A stretch of DNA of 64,000 bases, taken from positions 5,983,820-6,047,819 of the forward strand of contig NC_090179.1 in NCBI RefSeq assembly GCF_024679245.1, given 5' to 3'. Under the pieces are notes generated by a model that saw nothing but the letters and a program-made list of their open reading frames with translations, was not told where the DNA came from and did not search any database. The translations under genes and the position numbers were made by a program. This DNA is from Pseudorasbora parva. Its lineage: Eukaryota; Chordata; Actinopteri; Cypriniformes; Gobionidae. This document shows positions 12,170 to 23,262 of this stretch, in pieces. Positions within the stretch are counted from its first letter, which is position 1. Each line of letters opens with the position of its first letter.

Positions 12170-13450
12170 CTTTCGTAGGGGCTACTCTAGCCTTACCCAT
12201 AACCAGTGCGCAATGCACTTGTTCATCAGCAACAATCCTAATGTATGAACACTGCCCATAACCCTCACTGCTGGCATCTGAAAAATGATGCAGCTCTATT
12301 TTCTAGATTCTGCCTATATTTTCAGGAATGAAATTCTTGGATTCTCCAAGTCATGGAGACATGTATCCCACTTTGGTTTCAGATCAAACTCTTGGAGCAC
12401 TCTTTTCCCAATCAAGACATAGGGAGCAATAAAACCTAATGGGTCGTACACACTTGCAACCACTGACAGAATGCCTCGCCGAGTGGCAGCTCTTTCAGGA
12501 AAGTCAACTTTGAATGAGAATGTATCAGTCTCTATGTTCCATTTTACTCCCAGTACAGTCTGCATTGGAAGCTCATTGTAGTTCAGATCTACATCCTTCA
12601 CAACACTGGCACATTCGCTCTCTGGAATTGCACTCAAGACTTCTCTGACATTAGACACAAACTTGTGCAAACGCAGTTTTCCTTTTGCCAAGACTTCTTT
12701 CGCTTCACCAATCAACCTGTTGGCCTTCTCGATGGAATCAACACTGACCAGTCCATCATCCACATAGAAATTTTTGCGAATGAATCTCGCTGCCAGTGGA
12801 AATTCCTTTTCATATTTACTGGCAAGATATTTCATGCCGTAGTTCGCACAACCCAGAGAGGATGCCGCTCCAAAAATATGCACTTGCATGTGGTATTCTT
12901 TAGGTTCCTTTTCGGTGTTTCCTTCTTCCCACCATAGGAATCTCAAGAAACCACGATCATCTGGACTGACGTGAAAGCGATGAAACATCATCTCCACATC
13001 GCAAACAATCGCAATCTGATGCTCACGAAATCTACACAACACTCCTGTCAGAGCATTTGTTAAGTCTGGACCTGCGAGTAAGTGGTCATTTAGAGACGTA
13101 CCTTCAAATGTGGCAGAGCAGTCAAATACCACTCTTATTTTTTTTTTTTGTCTTCCTGGGATGATACATCCCATGGTGCAGAATGTACCATGTATTGCCT
13201 TCCTTTGATGTGGCCTCTGCTTCTTCGGCATCATCTCTAAATACACTCTCCATAAACCTCACATAGTCCTCTCTGTATGTGGTATTTCTCTCCAGTTTTC
13301 TTTTCAAATGTTTTAAGCAAACTGTAGCAAGCTGCTTATTGTTCGGTAATTGAGGACGTTCTCTAAAAGGTAAGGCCATTTCCACATGTCCTTCTCTGTT
13401 GTGCTGAGTTGTTTCATCCAAATATTGAAGAAACTGAATGTCTTCCTGAG
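12170..13450 (-). pseudogene. BEL/Pao reverse transcriptase
   Basis: The longest frame (12,314-13,246) reads IRVVFDCSATFEGTSLND, then the palm region, KNFYVDDGLVS with the YVDD catalytic pair, and LGVKWN...VYDPLGFIAPYV, all diagnostic of BEL/Pao RT. An upstream frame (13,122-13,421) overlaps in a different phase and reads KNKSGI where the two meet at a run of nine or more T, pointing to a homopolymer frameshift. The enzyme copies element RNA into DNA in cytoplasmic particles. Frameshifts and hAT-3 make this copy dead. Confidence 0.9.
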
Positions 13451-13572
13451 ATATTATCTTTTCTCTTGAGTCTGTATCCCGAAAATCTATTCCCTTACAG
13501 AAATGCGATGACAGAACCCCACTACATTTCTAGAGCAAGTACTGGGTGTTATGGATCCCACTATACTCCATC

Positions 13573-14080
13573 CTAAGTCTGCATCTTGTCTGCAACACTG
13601 AGCAGGTGACTCCATCTTTGAGCCTTTTTGCTAGTAGGAATGTTATCTCGTTCCAAGGGAATGTCTCGAGTGCATGCAGGTGGCAGCTCAATGTACTCTT
13701 GCAGATTATAACCTCTTACTCTTAGCCCAATTGCTCTCTGACAATTCTCAATTGAAGCTCTATCCGTCATAGTGGACTGCTTTAATTTCACAGATTCTGT
13801 GTTTGCTTGCAGTTTGTCACAGATGTCCTGACTGATAAATGTATTACTGCTCTGCGTGTCCAGTAATGCATAGGATAGAATTTCTGGGCTGTCCTTTGTT
13901 GCACAAGAGAGCCACACTGGAATGATCATCGAAGTATGATTACCATTGTCCATCTCTACACTGCATAAACTAGTGGAAGCCCTTTCCTCAAGTGAAGGTT
14001 CTGGTTTTACTCCTTGAGAGCGTTCTTCGTGTAGTGGAGAGGGGTGACTGTCTACAGATGTTGCAAGTAGCTCGCTTTTT
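13573..14080 (-). pseudogene. BEL/Pao retropepsin-type protease
   Basis: The frame contains YALLDTQSSNTFIS, the aspartic protease active-site region in the DTQS form common in fish BEL elements, preceded by a proline/serine/glutamate-rich linker. It follows directly after the zinc knuckle of gag and precedes RT, the usual order. It would process the Gag-Pol polyprotein. The frame ends before RT, so the polyprotein is interrupted. Confidence 0.8.
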
Positions 14081-15682
14081 ACAGTTTTTGGAGATATGAC
14101 CGATTCTGAGGCAACCAAAGCACATCTTATTGTTGATGACAAACCTTTTCTTCTCCTCAAGAGGCATTACCGCAAACTTTTCACATTTGTATTTAAAGTG
14201 ATTTTGCTGACAGCAGACATTCTATTTGCCTCTTATCCTGAGTGGAAGAAGGGCTGGGTTTGAAGCCTCTCTCTTTCCAATGCACTCAAGCTCTTTGCAA
14301 TGGGTTTAACATTTTGCGCCAGAGCACTGGCCTTGAGACGTTTCTGCTCCTTTCCAGGCCTTTCATCTGCATGTTTTAAAGCAAGTAGTGAGGACACAGG
14401 ATTACATGTAATACGTGCATCCTCTGCCAAAGTCTGAAAACTCAGTGAAATTTGGATATGGCTTCTCTTCATCTAGTGCTTTAGTGACATACCTATTCCA
14501 GCGAGTTGTTACCCAGTCAGAAATTGTTTCTGCAGCAATTTCTGGTTTTCTTCACAATCGTCCAAAACCCCCAAACCATGTACATGCGGCATTGCATTTT
14601 TGCAAGAGACAAGGAAATCACTGAACTCCCTTAATTTCAACGATTCTTTAGGTCAAATTTTTTGCCAGTTACTCAGCTTTGCCCTAAAAGCCCTTTGAAC
14701 GACAAAGTGGTGTCCATAACGTTTGTTCAGTGTATCCCAAGCTTGCATGTATGCATCCTCATCACTCCTATAAAATTATCCCTCTAGTACACTAAGCTCA
14801 TATCCACTTATGTACCTTTTCAGATAGAAAAGCCTATGTGCGGGAGTTGTACAGTTTGTTTCGATCAAAGCTTTAAAGCAAGTGCGCCATTCAGTGGACT
14901 TGAGTGGGTCACCTGTAAACGTGAACAGCTCTGGAGCTGGAAGTTTAGTCATGGCCAGTGATTCTTTTAGTGCTTTCAGACCTCATCTACTTTTTTCTCT
15001 GACTTATTTTCAGAGCAAGGTTGAGTTTTTTGGGAAAGCTTGTCGCATGAAGGGTTATTGTGCTGCAGTGGATGCTGACGTGGAGGTAAAGTGTTTTTTT
15101 CTCTAGTATCTCCTATTTTAGCATTCAATCTTGATTCCTCTTCTGCATAAACAATGTATTCAGATTCCATGACTTCAAAATCCCTTTGCTCCTCCAGCAT
15201 TTTCAACCTCTCTTGTTGAGCTAGCACCTCTTTTCTTTTTCTCTCTTTAGTTCAGCGAGCTTTGCAGCAAAACGTGCCGCTGCTTCCGCCCTTTTTACTG
15301 ACATATGACTTCCCTGTTGACTATCTCTTTCAGCTCTCGACACAGTTGATCCATAAATTGACCTGGCATCACCTCTTTGCAGTATTTGGGTGAGTGTTTC
15401 TTTTACAGCTTCAGCATCAAACGGCTTAGTGCCAACTTCTGTGCAACGTCTTTTCAGTAGTGCGGTTATTTCACTAGTAACTGAAGAGCAGCTGTCCATT
15501 CTTCTTCTGATATCTTGAGATGGGACGTTCAATGCACGTATACTCTCATATGTCTGTTTTAACTCTGCCTCACGTTTCTCTACCGTTCCCATCATGTCAT
15601 TCAACTCATTTTTAGAGCATTCTTCTTTTAGTTTAGATCTGATAAACTGCGCTTCAGCTTTAAAGTTTAAGTATGTGAACAT
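14081..15682 (-). pseudogene. BEL/Pao gag: coiled-coil start, DUF1759-like region, CCHC knuckle
   Basis: The 5' part (15,221-15,682) starts MFTYLNFKAEAQFIR and is Glu/Lys-rich, likely coiled coil, ending KLAELKREKEK. After a frame change at about 15,225 the next part continues QERLKMLEEQRDFE. Farther on, near 14,880-14,640, the minus strand reads FKALIETNCTTPAHRLFYLK, typical of the BEL Gag domain DUF1759, with an internal stop. At 14,081-14,122 it reads CFGCLRIGHISKNC, a CCHC nucleic-acid-binding knuckle. Gag forms the particle. Several stops and shifts break it. Confidence 0.82.
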
Positions 15683-16566
15683 CTTTGGAATCTTTTTGAA
15701 AAGAACATAAACTTGCGTTCTTTTTTTTTGCTAACTCGTCATGTCTCAACTCAAGCATTTTTTATGTTGGACGCCTTTCTCTTTCTGATCGCCTAACTTC
15801 TTGCTCAATTCGTGATGATGATTCCAGGAGTCTCGTCTTATTAACTTCCAGATCTACATTCATTTCTGGTAAGCGTTCCTTATAGTTTTGTCTGTCAAAG
15901 ACATCAATTTCAGTTTTTTATTTCCCCTCTAATTGTACCTTTTCATCTTCAAGAGCTTGAATTACTTGATCTTAGACATAACTGTCTGCTCTATTTTGCT
16001 CCATGTCTGTAACTTGCTTTAAACCACACTATTATTCAGCTTTAAACACTGATAACAAGCTTTAATACAACGTGGAAATTGCAAAATGTCAATTATTCAA
16101 CAAGTTACTCACTTCAATCAACTTAGAAAAGCATCAAATGCAAATATTTGTTTCAACAATTTGCACACAATTTAAACTAGAATATGTGTTAAGGAAACAT
16201 TCAATGAGATTAAGCTGAAAAGATACAGTCTGACCTGTAAATCCAAAGGTAGCAACTCTTATTGACAAATGAATTGTCCAACACGTCGCGACACTGCCTC
16301 CTTGTGGCTATCATTCGTCACTGCAGCAATAATCTTCTTGCGTTGCTCTTCTGCGCGGCAAGGAATGCAGACACGTAAAACGCAATGGAGTTTTAATGCA
16401 ACGAAATCGTGATGCTCCCTTGAATGGCGACATCTTCACTTTCACCAATAGGCACATTTTCCACCTTGCAGACAATGCTCTTCACATTGAGGGCTGGCAA
16501 CGATCTTTCCTTTTCCATGATGAACTCTTGCACTCTTCCAAGGGGTTGTGAATACACGTTTTTCAC
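15683..16566 (-). other. BEL/Pao 5' leader
   Basis: This stretch lies between the 5' LTR and the recognisable gag start on the minus strand. The part at 15,700-16,010 contains broken Glu/Lys-rich frames that could be the degraded N-terminus of gag. A small open frame at 16,393-16,608 overlaps the LTR end and has no ATG at its start. I cannot identify a primer-binding site beginning TGG. Confidence 0.5.
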
Positions 16567-17166
16567 TATAACGGCTTCTGAATGTTTTCTCCGGACCAGA
16601 AAAACCACGCTTCACCTGATGCCTTCGATGTCTTCAATATTTATTGTCTTCAGGACAATCACACATATCAAATGGACAACATGAAAAACTGAAAATAAAT
16701 AAAAATTACAATCAAATTCGTGATTTTGTTTTTTCCATGACGTTGTTCGATTATGAACATAGCTTATGAAACTGAAATTAATACACATAGTACATTAAAT
16801 TTAAATTATAAACAAACAACAACCAAGCTATAAACAAACATACCGTGTGCTTTCCAATCAGGACTCAGGAGACATTAGGAGACATCTTCTTATCAAACAC
16901 TCTTTTCAATCTTCAGAACTCTCAATTCGTGTGCGCAACACCTCATGTTTTCCATGTTTTATGCTAATCAAATCACATGACTGGTACGTCATAGGTTACT
17001 CAATTTCTCCTGTAGGTGTCACTATTGCCAAACTATCATGTAAAATAAATATACTATTCTCAAATAAGTATTCATGAATCCCAACATTTTGAAACAAACA
17101 AAACAAAACTTTCAAGAAGTGACCAAAATATTCAGAAAGAAAAATACTGTATCTGCGACAGCTACA
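16567..17166 (-). mobile_element. 5' LTR of the BEL/Pao retrotransposon
   Basis: This 600-bp segment repeats the 3' LTR (6,540-6,768 plus 8,147-8,502) in the same orientation. On the minus strand it starts TGTAGCTGTCGC at 17,166. The adjacent GCATC at 17,167-17,171 matches 6,535-6,539. The complete retrotransposon therefore spans 6,540-17,166 and is about 7.8 kb once the two hAT insertions are removed. Confidence 0.9.
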
Positions 17167-17171
17167 GCATC

Positions 17172-17767
17172 TTTAAATTATTCTTTTTTCATTAGTTTTT
17201 GTAGATGCCATTATCAAGCAAGGAGAAAACAGCACAACTCAGAAATCAGAAATCAGCTTTCCCTTGAGCTTTTGATATATAAAATGTCATGGTAATATAA
17301 GAATATCCTGTAAGTGTCAGAGCTGAAAACTTCCTTGTTAGTCAAAGAAAAGCTTTCATAGACACCAGGCCCAGAAAACGGTCTTGTGCTTCATCCTGAC
17401 ATCATCGACTGACGAAACATGCCTCTACAGAATAATAAGCAAACACACGTGCGCGCGCGCCAAGCAATACAAAAAAAATATTTCAATCAATCGCGAGTGG
17501 ATGAGAAATAAATCATTGTGTTTGTTTGATAAAGACGTTCACGAGCCCTGTGGTCGAGATAATCATTCTGGTTGACGCTTTCAAAACAATCTCCCCCTCC
17601 AATGAACTGATACCGTTTACTTCCAAGTCTCCAGTGACACGCCCATCAAAACCCAGCGTTCAGGAGACAGCCTCAAAACCAGTGTAGAAAATAGCCTATT
17701 ATTTATTAGTTATGATGTTTCTGAATGTAAAAACCACACAAAAATCATTAGTTGACCTCAGACAATA

Positions 17768-17862
<95 letters not shown>

Positions 17863-18227
17863 TATATATATAAAAAGCCAGTTTCATGACACCTTTAAAA
17901 AGTGATCCAGTTGCAAGGGCAGAGTGCCATGCCAAAAGAAAAGCAAGGTTTTGTGTATATCTAGATAAATTACAACTAAAGTTAAGATGTTATGTTTTGT
18001 GGTAATTACACAGTTATTAAATGTTAATAATATAAATGTTTTGAATTTCTAGTTCTAAAGAATCGATAATCAAATGTTTTTATTTATTTATTTTTATCTT
18101 GACTTACTGTTACTAATGAGTCTATTTGAATGAACAGTAGATTGATAGATCCTGGGCCCAATATTTGCACTAGTTCCATATAAAAGATGTTTTCATTTAT
18201 TAAACGTGTTCCTTGAGGTTGTCTGCA
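17172..18227. mobile_element. Interior of TE-A to the right of the BEL insertion
   Basis: This continues TE-A after the BEL element. It contains an uninterrupted (TA)n tract at about 17,770-17,857. No transposase or other domain could be read in any frame. Short frames such as the one spanning the TA tract are simple-sequence artefacts. Confidence 0.45.
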
Positions 18228-20473
18228 CTCTAAAAACTCCAATTAATAAAATGTTGGAAGAGCAAAAAAATATCTGTTGAACTAATTTTCTTACTTGTGC
18301 TTAGTTAAGAAGACTAATTATATTAAGTCTGCAGAAATATATTTGAAAAACATTAAATTAATTGATATTTTCAAACCCAGTTAACATTATGTAGTGATTT
18401 TTACTTTTGTCCACCCAAGGACCCTAAGTAAGGTAGTGATTGGTACTCACATCACCGCTGAGTTTGTGAATTTGGATCACACGTCACTTAAGGTGTCATT
18501 ATGAGTACATCAGATTACACATTATTAACTAGCATCAGTTATATTACCTCTAATGTAAATTAGAAAATCATATACTGATAATATACAACAATGCCAAGGT
18601 CTCTAGAAAGAGGTTTGTTTAAGTGATATTTACGTTCCACGTGGTTGAGTAAGCAGTCCGATGGTGATGACTTCTTCCAATGGTTTTGCTGGGAGACAGT
18701 GCATTGAAGAAAGGAGCTGGAATCTGTTTCAAAAGCCTTGAACATGAAGATCTGTGGGATGCTGATCTCCTGGGGCACCAAAGGGTCCTAAAATCTGGAA
18801 CACGCAGATGAAGCCCTGAAGTAGGTGCAGAAGGTCCTTAACCTGGGACACGCAGACGAAGGAACCTTGAAGCGAAGGTTTGCTCTCCTGAGCTTAACCT
18901 TGTTGCAAATGTCTCTGTGTCTTCTGCCTCTTTGGACCAGACACTCAGAAGTTGGTCAATCTGCTCTGGTCTCCTTAGCATGGAGACTCTGGACATGCTG
19001 TAGTCGTCTCGCTCGACTAAAACTCTGAACGTAGTGTTGGTTAATGTCTCTTTCCTTACAGGCTGGAGGCTCAGAACGTTGTCGTATCTGTTGCTGCCTC
19101 ACAAGTTGTAGATTCAGATCCTCGGATCTTGTGTTGTCTCTCTGGTTAAACCAGAGGCTCAGAACTTGGTGAACTGTTTGTCTCTCGCGTGGAGGAGACT
19201 CAGAACTTGGTTGCTCTGTCATTGCAATTTGGCGCTTCTCCATTCCAGTGTTGCTATTGGCTGCTGGCATCAGAGGGGGCACACAGTGTGGCCCACCCTT
19301 CTTTCCCCTGTAGAACTCATTTGCATACTGTACATAGTTAGAAGTCTTTAAAGTGTCTTTAAAGTTCATCAATGCATTTTTTACTTTCCAAACCACCATC
19401 AGAATACCCTTGGCAATATACTAAACAAATAGACACCAAACATGATGGAAAAAGATTGAACTGTCATGTGTTCATTCATTTGTTCATTAACAGCTGAATT
19501 TGTGGAAGATGTTGCATTACAAATAGCTGTCACTGAGAATACTTATTTCTCTGAATAAGTATGAAATGGATGTGTGTAGTTTATATCAGTTCTAAGGTTT
19601 CCAAACATAGTTGTGAATGGATTTGGATGGATCCGTTTTGGTCTTTCTTTGTTTCAACCACTACTGCTGAGGTCCCGAGGAATGTTTATGGCCATCACAA
19701 ATCAGGACATTAGGGATCCGTCTCTAGATGGGTGAAGGGCAGAAACTGCATGTGGACCAATGAGAAGTCCTGTCCTTCCTGGGCTTGGTACTAGAGGTCT
19801 TCTTCTTGCCCTCAAAGAGGTATCTGGATGTTGTCCAAGCATCTTTATCTCATGGCGTTGGACATCTTGTTTGTGCTAGTCCAACAAGATCCAATCAAAA
19901 TGTAGCAAACCTTTGTCCACTGTTACGGGCAAAGAGGGGCCCGGCCATAAACTGGGCCCTGGAATTCTGCTGTCCACTACAAATTGCAAATGTTGACCTG
20001 ACTAAAAAACGCGAATCCAGTCAACATTTTATAAAAGTAGCCTAGGCTATATGGCCAACACAATATTTTACTATGGTAAATAGATTTTTGTTTGTGCTGT
20101 TGAAATGGGCTGTTAGAAACATTTGATAAAATAGCCTATATCAGAACAATATTTGTGAAATTAGATGTATTTTCGATGTTTTGTTTATGATGGTAGGCCC
20201 TATCTGCATTATAATGAGAAGATGGATCCTACAACACTTACATATTACATATTTAATATACATATATAATTCATGAACATATGTAGTTAATTGTGGCATT
20301 TAATCTGCCTAATTTTAATGAATACATACAAGAGCTTGTTTGACTACGCGAAAGGATCTGTATTGCTCGTTTGATTTTGCGGAAGCATCTCTGGTGTACT
20401 TTGATCCGCGGAAGGATACAGATCAAAGGACTTCGCGAGGTTCACCAGAGAGGCAGCAGCAGCAATTTTGAGG

Positions 20474-21190
20474 ATGCAGTTCAAGCATCAGGTAAGTTTT
20501 AATGATTAAACTGCAGACAAATATGTCGAACATATTAGGCTTGTGTGGATATTTAACGTTAGAAGTGAAGTAAGAAGTAAATTAGAAGTAAATATATCCA
20601 AGGGAAATAGGGATTATTTAGGCCTAAGTGATGTCTACGTCAAGTTCACTCCTCATCGAATAAATGATTTACGTTAATGTGGTCTTTAACCATGTTTAAG
20701 TAATAATACATAGTTTTGTTTTAAACTATAATACTATATGATGTTTTTTAGATTTAATCTCAGTGTGTTGTGTGCTATTTTTGTGTCAGACAAACTTTCT
20801 CTCATTAGCTATAGGCCAAGGTGCTGTGGGGATTTTTATACGTGCAAATTTACTGAAACATGTCAAACGTGTAACTTAATGTAGGCCAAATAATGTACGT
20901 TATTTAGGGTTACGTGGTTGTGTTGAACGTGATTTTTTTCGCGTTCCAACTTTTGAAATTGTCCCGTAAAGTTAAGGGAACAACATAACCATGAATACTA
21001 TGATAAAATGGCGCTCATTTCATCACACATGCAAGTAAATTCTTAATATTGATAAAATGTATAAAGAATATATATATTTTTTTATTATTATTAATGTTTC
21101 TCTTTCTTTCTCCAACAGGGTGTGACCAAGATATCCATTGATGCTTCGTCGTTGCAAAGTTTCTCATCCAAGCCAGTCAGTTCTTCTTAA
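20474..21190 (+). other. Candidate two-exon short ORF with good splice sites
   Basis: An ATG at 20,474 opens six codons ending CAT CAG exactly at a consensus donor (CAG|GTAAGT, exon end 20,491). A strong acceptor (tttctttctccaacag) precedes 21,119, and joining the two keeps the frame open for 23 more codons to TAA at 21,188-21,190. The predicted 29-residue peptide has no known domain. A GC-rich stretch lies just upstream, and the stop falls at the edge of a MITE. It may be a non-coding RNA or transposon-derived transcript. Confidence 0.3.
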
Positions 21191-21513
21191 AGGGATAGTT
21201 CACCCAAAAATGAAAATTCTGTCATTTACCCTCATGTTGTTCCAAACCTGTGTGAGTTTCTTTGTTCTGCTGAACACAAAATAAGATATTTGGAATAATG
21301 TTTGTAACCAAGCAGATGGAGCAACCAATCACTACCATAGTAGGGGGGGAAATACTATTGTAGTAAATGGTTGCTCCATCTGCTTTGTTACAAACATTCT
21401 TCCAAATATCTTATTTTGTGTTCAGCAGAACAAAGAAAATTATACAGTATTTGAACAACATGAGGGCGAATAAATGAGGACAGAATTTCCATTTTTGGTG
21501 AACTATCCCTTTT
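21190..21513. mobile_element. Palindromic cyprinid-type MITE (AGGGATAGTTCACCC)
   Basis: The element starts AAAGGGATAGTTCACCCAAA and ends with the inverted counterpart TTTGGTGAACTATCCCTTT. The whole 320 bp folds on itself: the 'ggagcaaccaatcac...' half is mirrored by '...ggttgctccatctgc'. Sequences with this end are among the most common short DNA elements in cyprinid genomes. It has no coding capacity. Confidence 0.85.
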
Positions 21514-22095
21514 CCAGCTGAAACACTGACAAGTAGCAAGAATGCTCCACTGTATCTACTTTGACTGTGTGTGTATTTTCAAAACTAAAGGTGCATTAAA
21601 GACATTAAAGAAAAGTGACAAGGGCTTTGGTCATTTTTTTATTATTTTAAGAAATTTGAAATTAATTCTTATGAAAATGTATTATTTGTATGCCAAATGT
21701 TATAAATGCAGATGATACAATGTGCTTTAATTTGTTTTTATCCTCGCTATAACATGTTGTAACTAGTTCCACCACTGCAATTTCTAGTAACAATTAAAAC
21801 CATTTAAAAATGAAACCCCTAATTAAAATGTTTTAGTTGAATTAATTATAAAAACAGGTTGAGTAAACGTGCATTTTAAAGTTGAAGTCAAGTTTGAGCC
21901 AACTAAAAATTATTAATTCAATTAACTTTAAAAATAATTGAGCAAACGTACATTTTAATGTTGAAGTCAAGTTTGAGCCAATTAAAAAATATTAATTCAG
22001 GTAACAATATCTATAACGAAATTGAGTGAACGTAAAATATCTGTGGAACTAGTTACTAAATAATAATTTGTTGAAAGCACTAGAAATTTTTTACA

Positions 22096-22800
22096 GTGTG
22101 TATTGTTTTGCACTTCTTGTTAATGAAATATTAGTATATTACTGAGTTATATAAATTGGTCTGAGGATTAAAATAAAGGTAATTGAAATCAGAATAAAAT
22201 GCATTGACATTTTTACTTTTATCTTGTGAATATCAATCATTATTGATCACAATGTCAGGTGGTGCGACCGGTCATGGTCAGGTGGTGCAATCAGCACATT
22301 TTCATTTAAATCTGTCAATTCCCACTGCAATTGCAACATAAAGTAAGAAATATAACTGTAAAACTTTATATAACATATACAAATCATTTTAACAATTAAA
22401 AACAAAAATAAAAACTCCTTATCGAAAAATTGGTGTTTGAACACATAGAAAAGTAGCCATTTATATGAATTGGAATAAAAAAAAGTCAATAAATAAAGAA
22501 ATGGAAGGGAATTTACAATGCAATATGCATGTAAGACACTACAATGACTGATATTTACAAGTTCTCAGCAGCGCTAAGTACATTAAATGTATATTTATTT
22601 AAAATAATATATGGTCGCACCACCTGACATTTTCTGGGTGGTAAAATCAGAAATCTTGTCTAATAATGAATTAATGCTGCCTAAAAAGCTGTAAAACCTA
22701 TATCAATCAGCATCAAACATTTGTTTGGACATAAAAATGCATTTTAAAACCGTTTTGCTTAACAAAAAGATTATCTTGAAAACCTTTTTTGTCATTGACC
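22096..22800. mobile_element. Right end of TE-A with TGTCAGG motifs
   Basis: The motif TGTCAGGTGGTGCGACC recurs at 22,253 and, with changes, 22,275, and in inverse orientation at 22,613-22,629. The element closes with GTCATTGACC at 22,791-22,800. The sequence beyond resumes the inverted-repeat arm at the base predicted from the right arm. Confidence 0.65.
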
Positions 22801-23205
22801 CCATTGCATTTAGAATTTAATGAAAAATAACTGCCATGTTCAACACTGAACACAAAAGAAACCCTTCATTACAGATTTCATATCAAACAAACAATCACTC
22901 AAAATGTCCTCCAGAGATTCATATTAATATGAGGAAGTCACACACATGAACACTCACCTCGATCAAACTTTCACAAGATACAGCTTCTCCAATCCTCCAG
23001 CTTTAACATCAGAAAGATACACGGACATTCCTGATTAAACTCCGATAAACGTTTCTATTAAACTCTTTAAAGCTCTGTTTTCCCCGTATCGTATTGGTGT
23101 TTTACCTGCCTAAAATGGCGGCAGTCGACAGGTGAGCTCCAGCTTACTTTCACTTTGCATTTGTGACGAAAGTAAACAGACACGCGCGTTCACGAGAGCA
23201 CCACG
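22801..23205. repeat. Innermost left arm of the giant inverted repeat
   Basis: The reverse complement matches 25,668-26,070 closely, including 'gcgcgtgtctgtttactttcgtcac' and 'ctgtcgactgccgccatttta'. It contains the first non-coding NLR exon and the presumed promoter region of the left copy. The match ends near 23,205, where a GCGCATGCGC palindrome is present only in the left arm. Confidence 0.9.
22958..23110 (-). other. Putative non-coding exon 1 of the NLR-like gene, left copy
   Basis: On the minus strand the exon ends GATCGAG|GTGAGTG with donor GT at 22,957-22,956, a strong consensus. It has no ATG in frame with exon 2, so it would be 5' UTR. Its upstream limit is not defined; 'gccgccattttaggcaggtaaaac' at 23,105-23,125 marks the likely transcription start area. 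The same exon with the same donor occurs in the right arm. Confidence 0.5.
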
Positions 23206-23224
23206 GCGCATGCGCGAGAGCAGA

Positions 23225-23262
23225 CTTTCTTCTTCTTCTTCTTCTTCTTCTTCTTCTTCTTG
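23225..23262. repeat. (CTT)n tract, 3' tail of a LINE fragment
   Basis: About 12 CTT units lie at the 3' end of the LINE fragment read on the minus strand, where the tail is (GAA)n. Simple-repeat tails instead of poly(A) are usual in I-like and related fish LINEs. Confidence 0.85.

Larger units (their letters stand above)
18228..22095. mobile_element. Possible inserted DNA element with CACTnTAAAAA ends, unclassified
   Basis: The left end reads CACTCTAAAAAC and the right end reads TTTTTTACAGTG, an approximate inverted match, and subterminal A/T-rich words are repeated near the right end (21,840-22,030). No target duplication could be confirmed. The inside contains a GC-richer part (18,560-19,420) with no coding logic, an exon-like pair (20,474-21,190) and a palindromic MITE (21,190-21,513). 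Boundaries and identity are tentative. Confidence 0.3.

Noticed and set aside
17699..17935. Frame of alternating Ile-Tyr
   Set aside because: It is the translation of a (TA)n tract.
18560..19420. 147-codon minus-strand frame and neighbours as a gene
   Set aside because: Composition is Gln/Arg/Ser-rich without a domain, and the frame overlaps others of similar length; it is probably transposon or LTR-like sequence.
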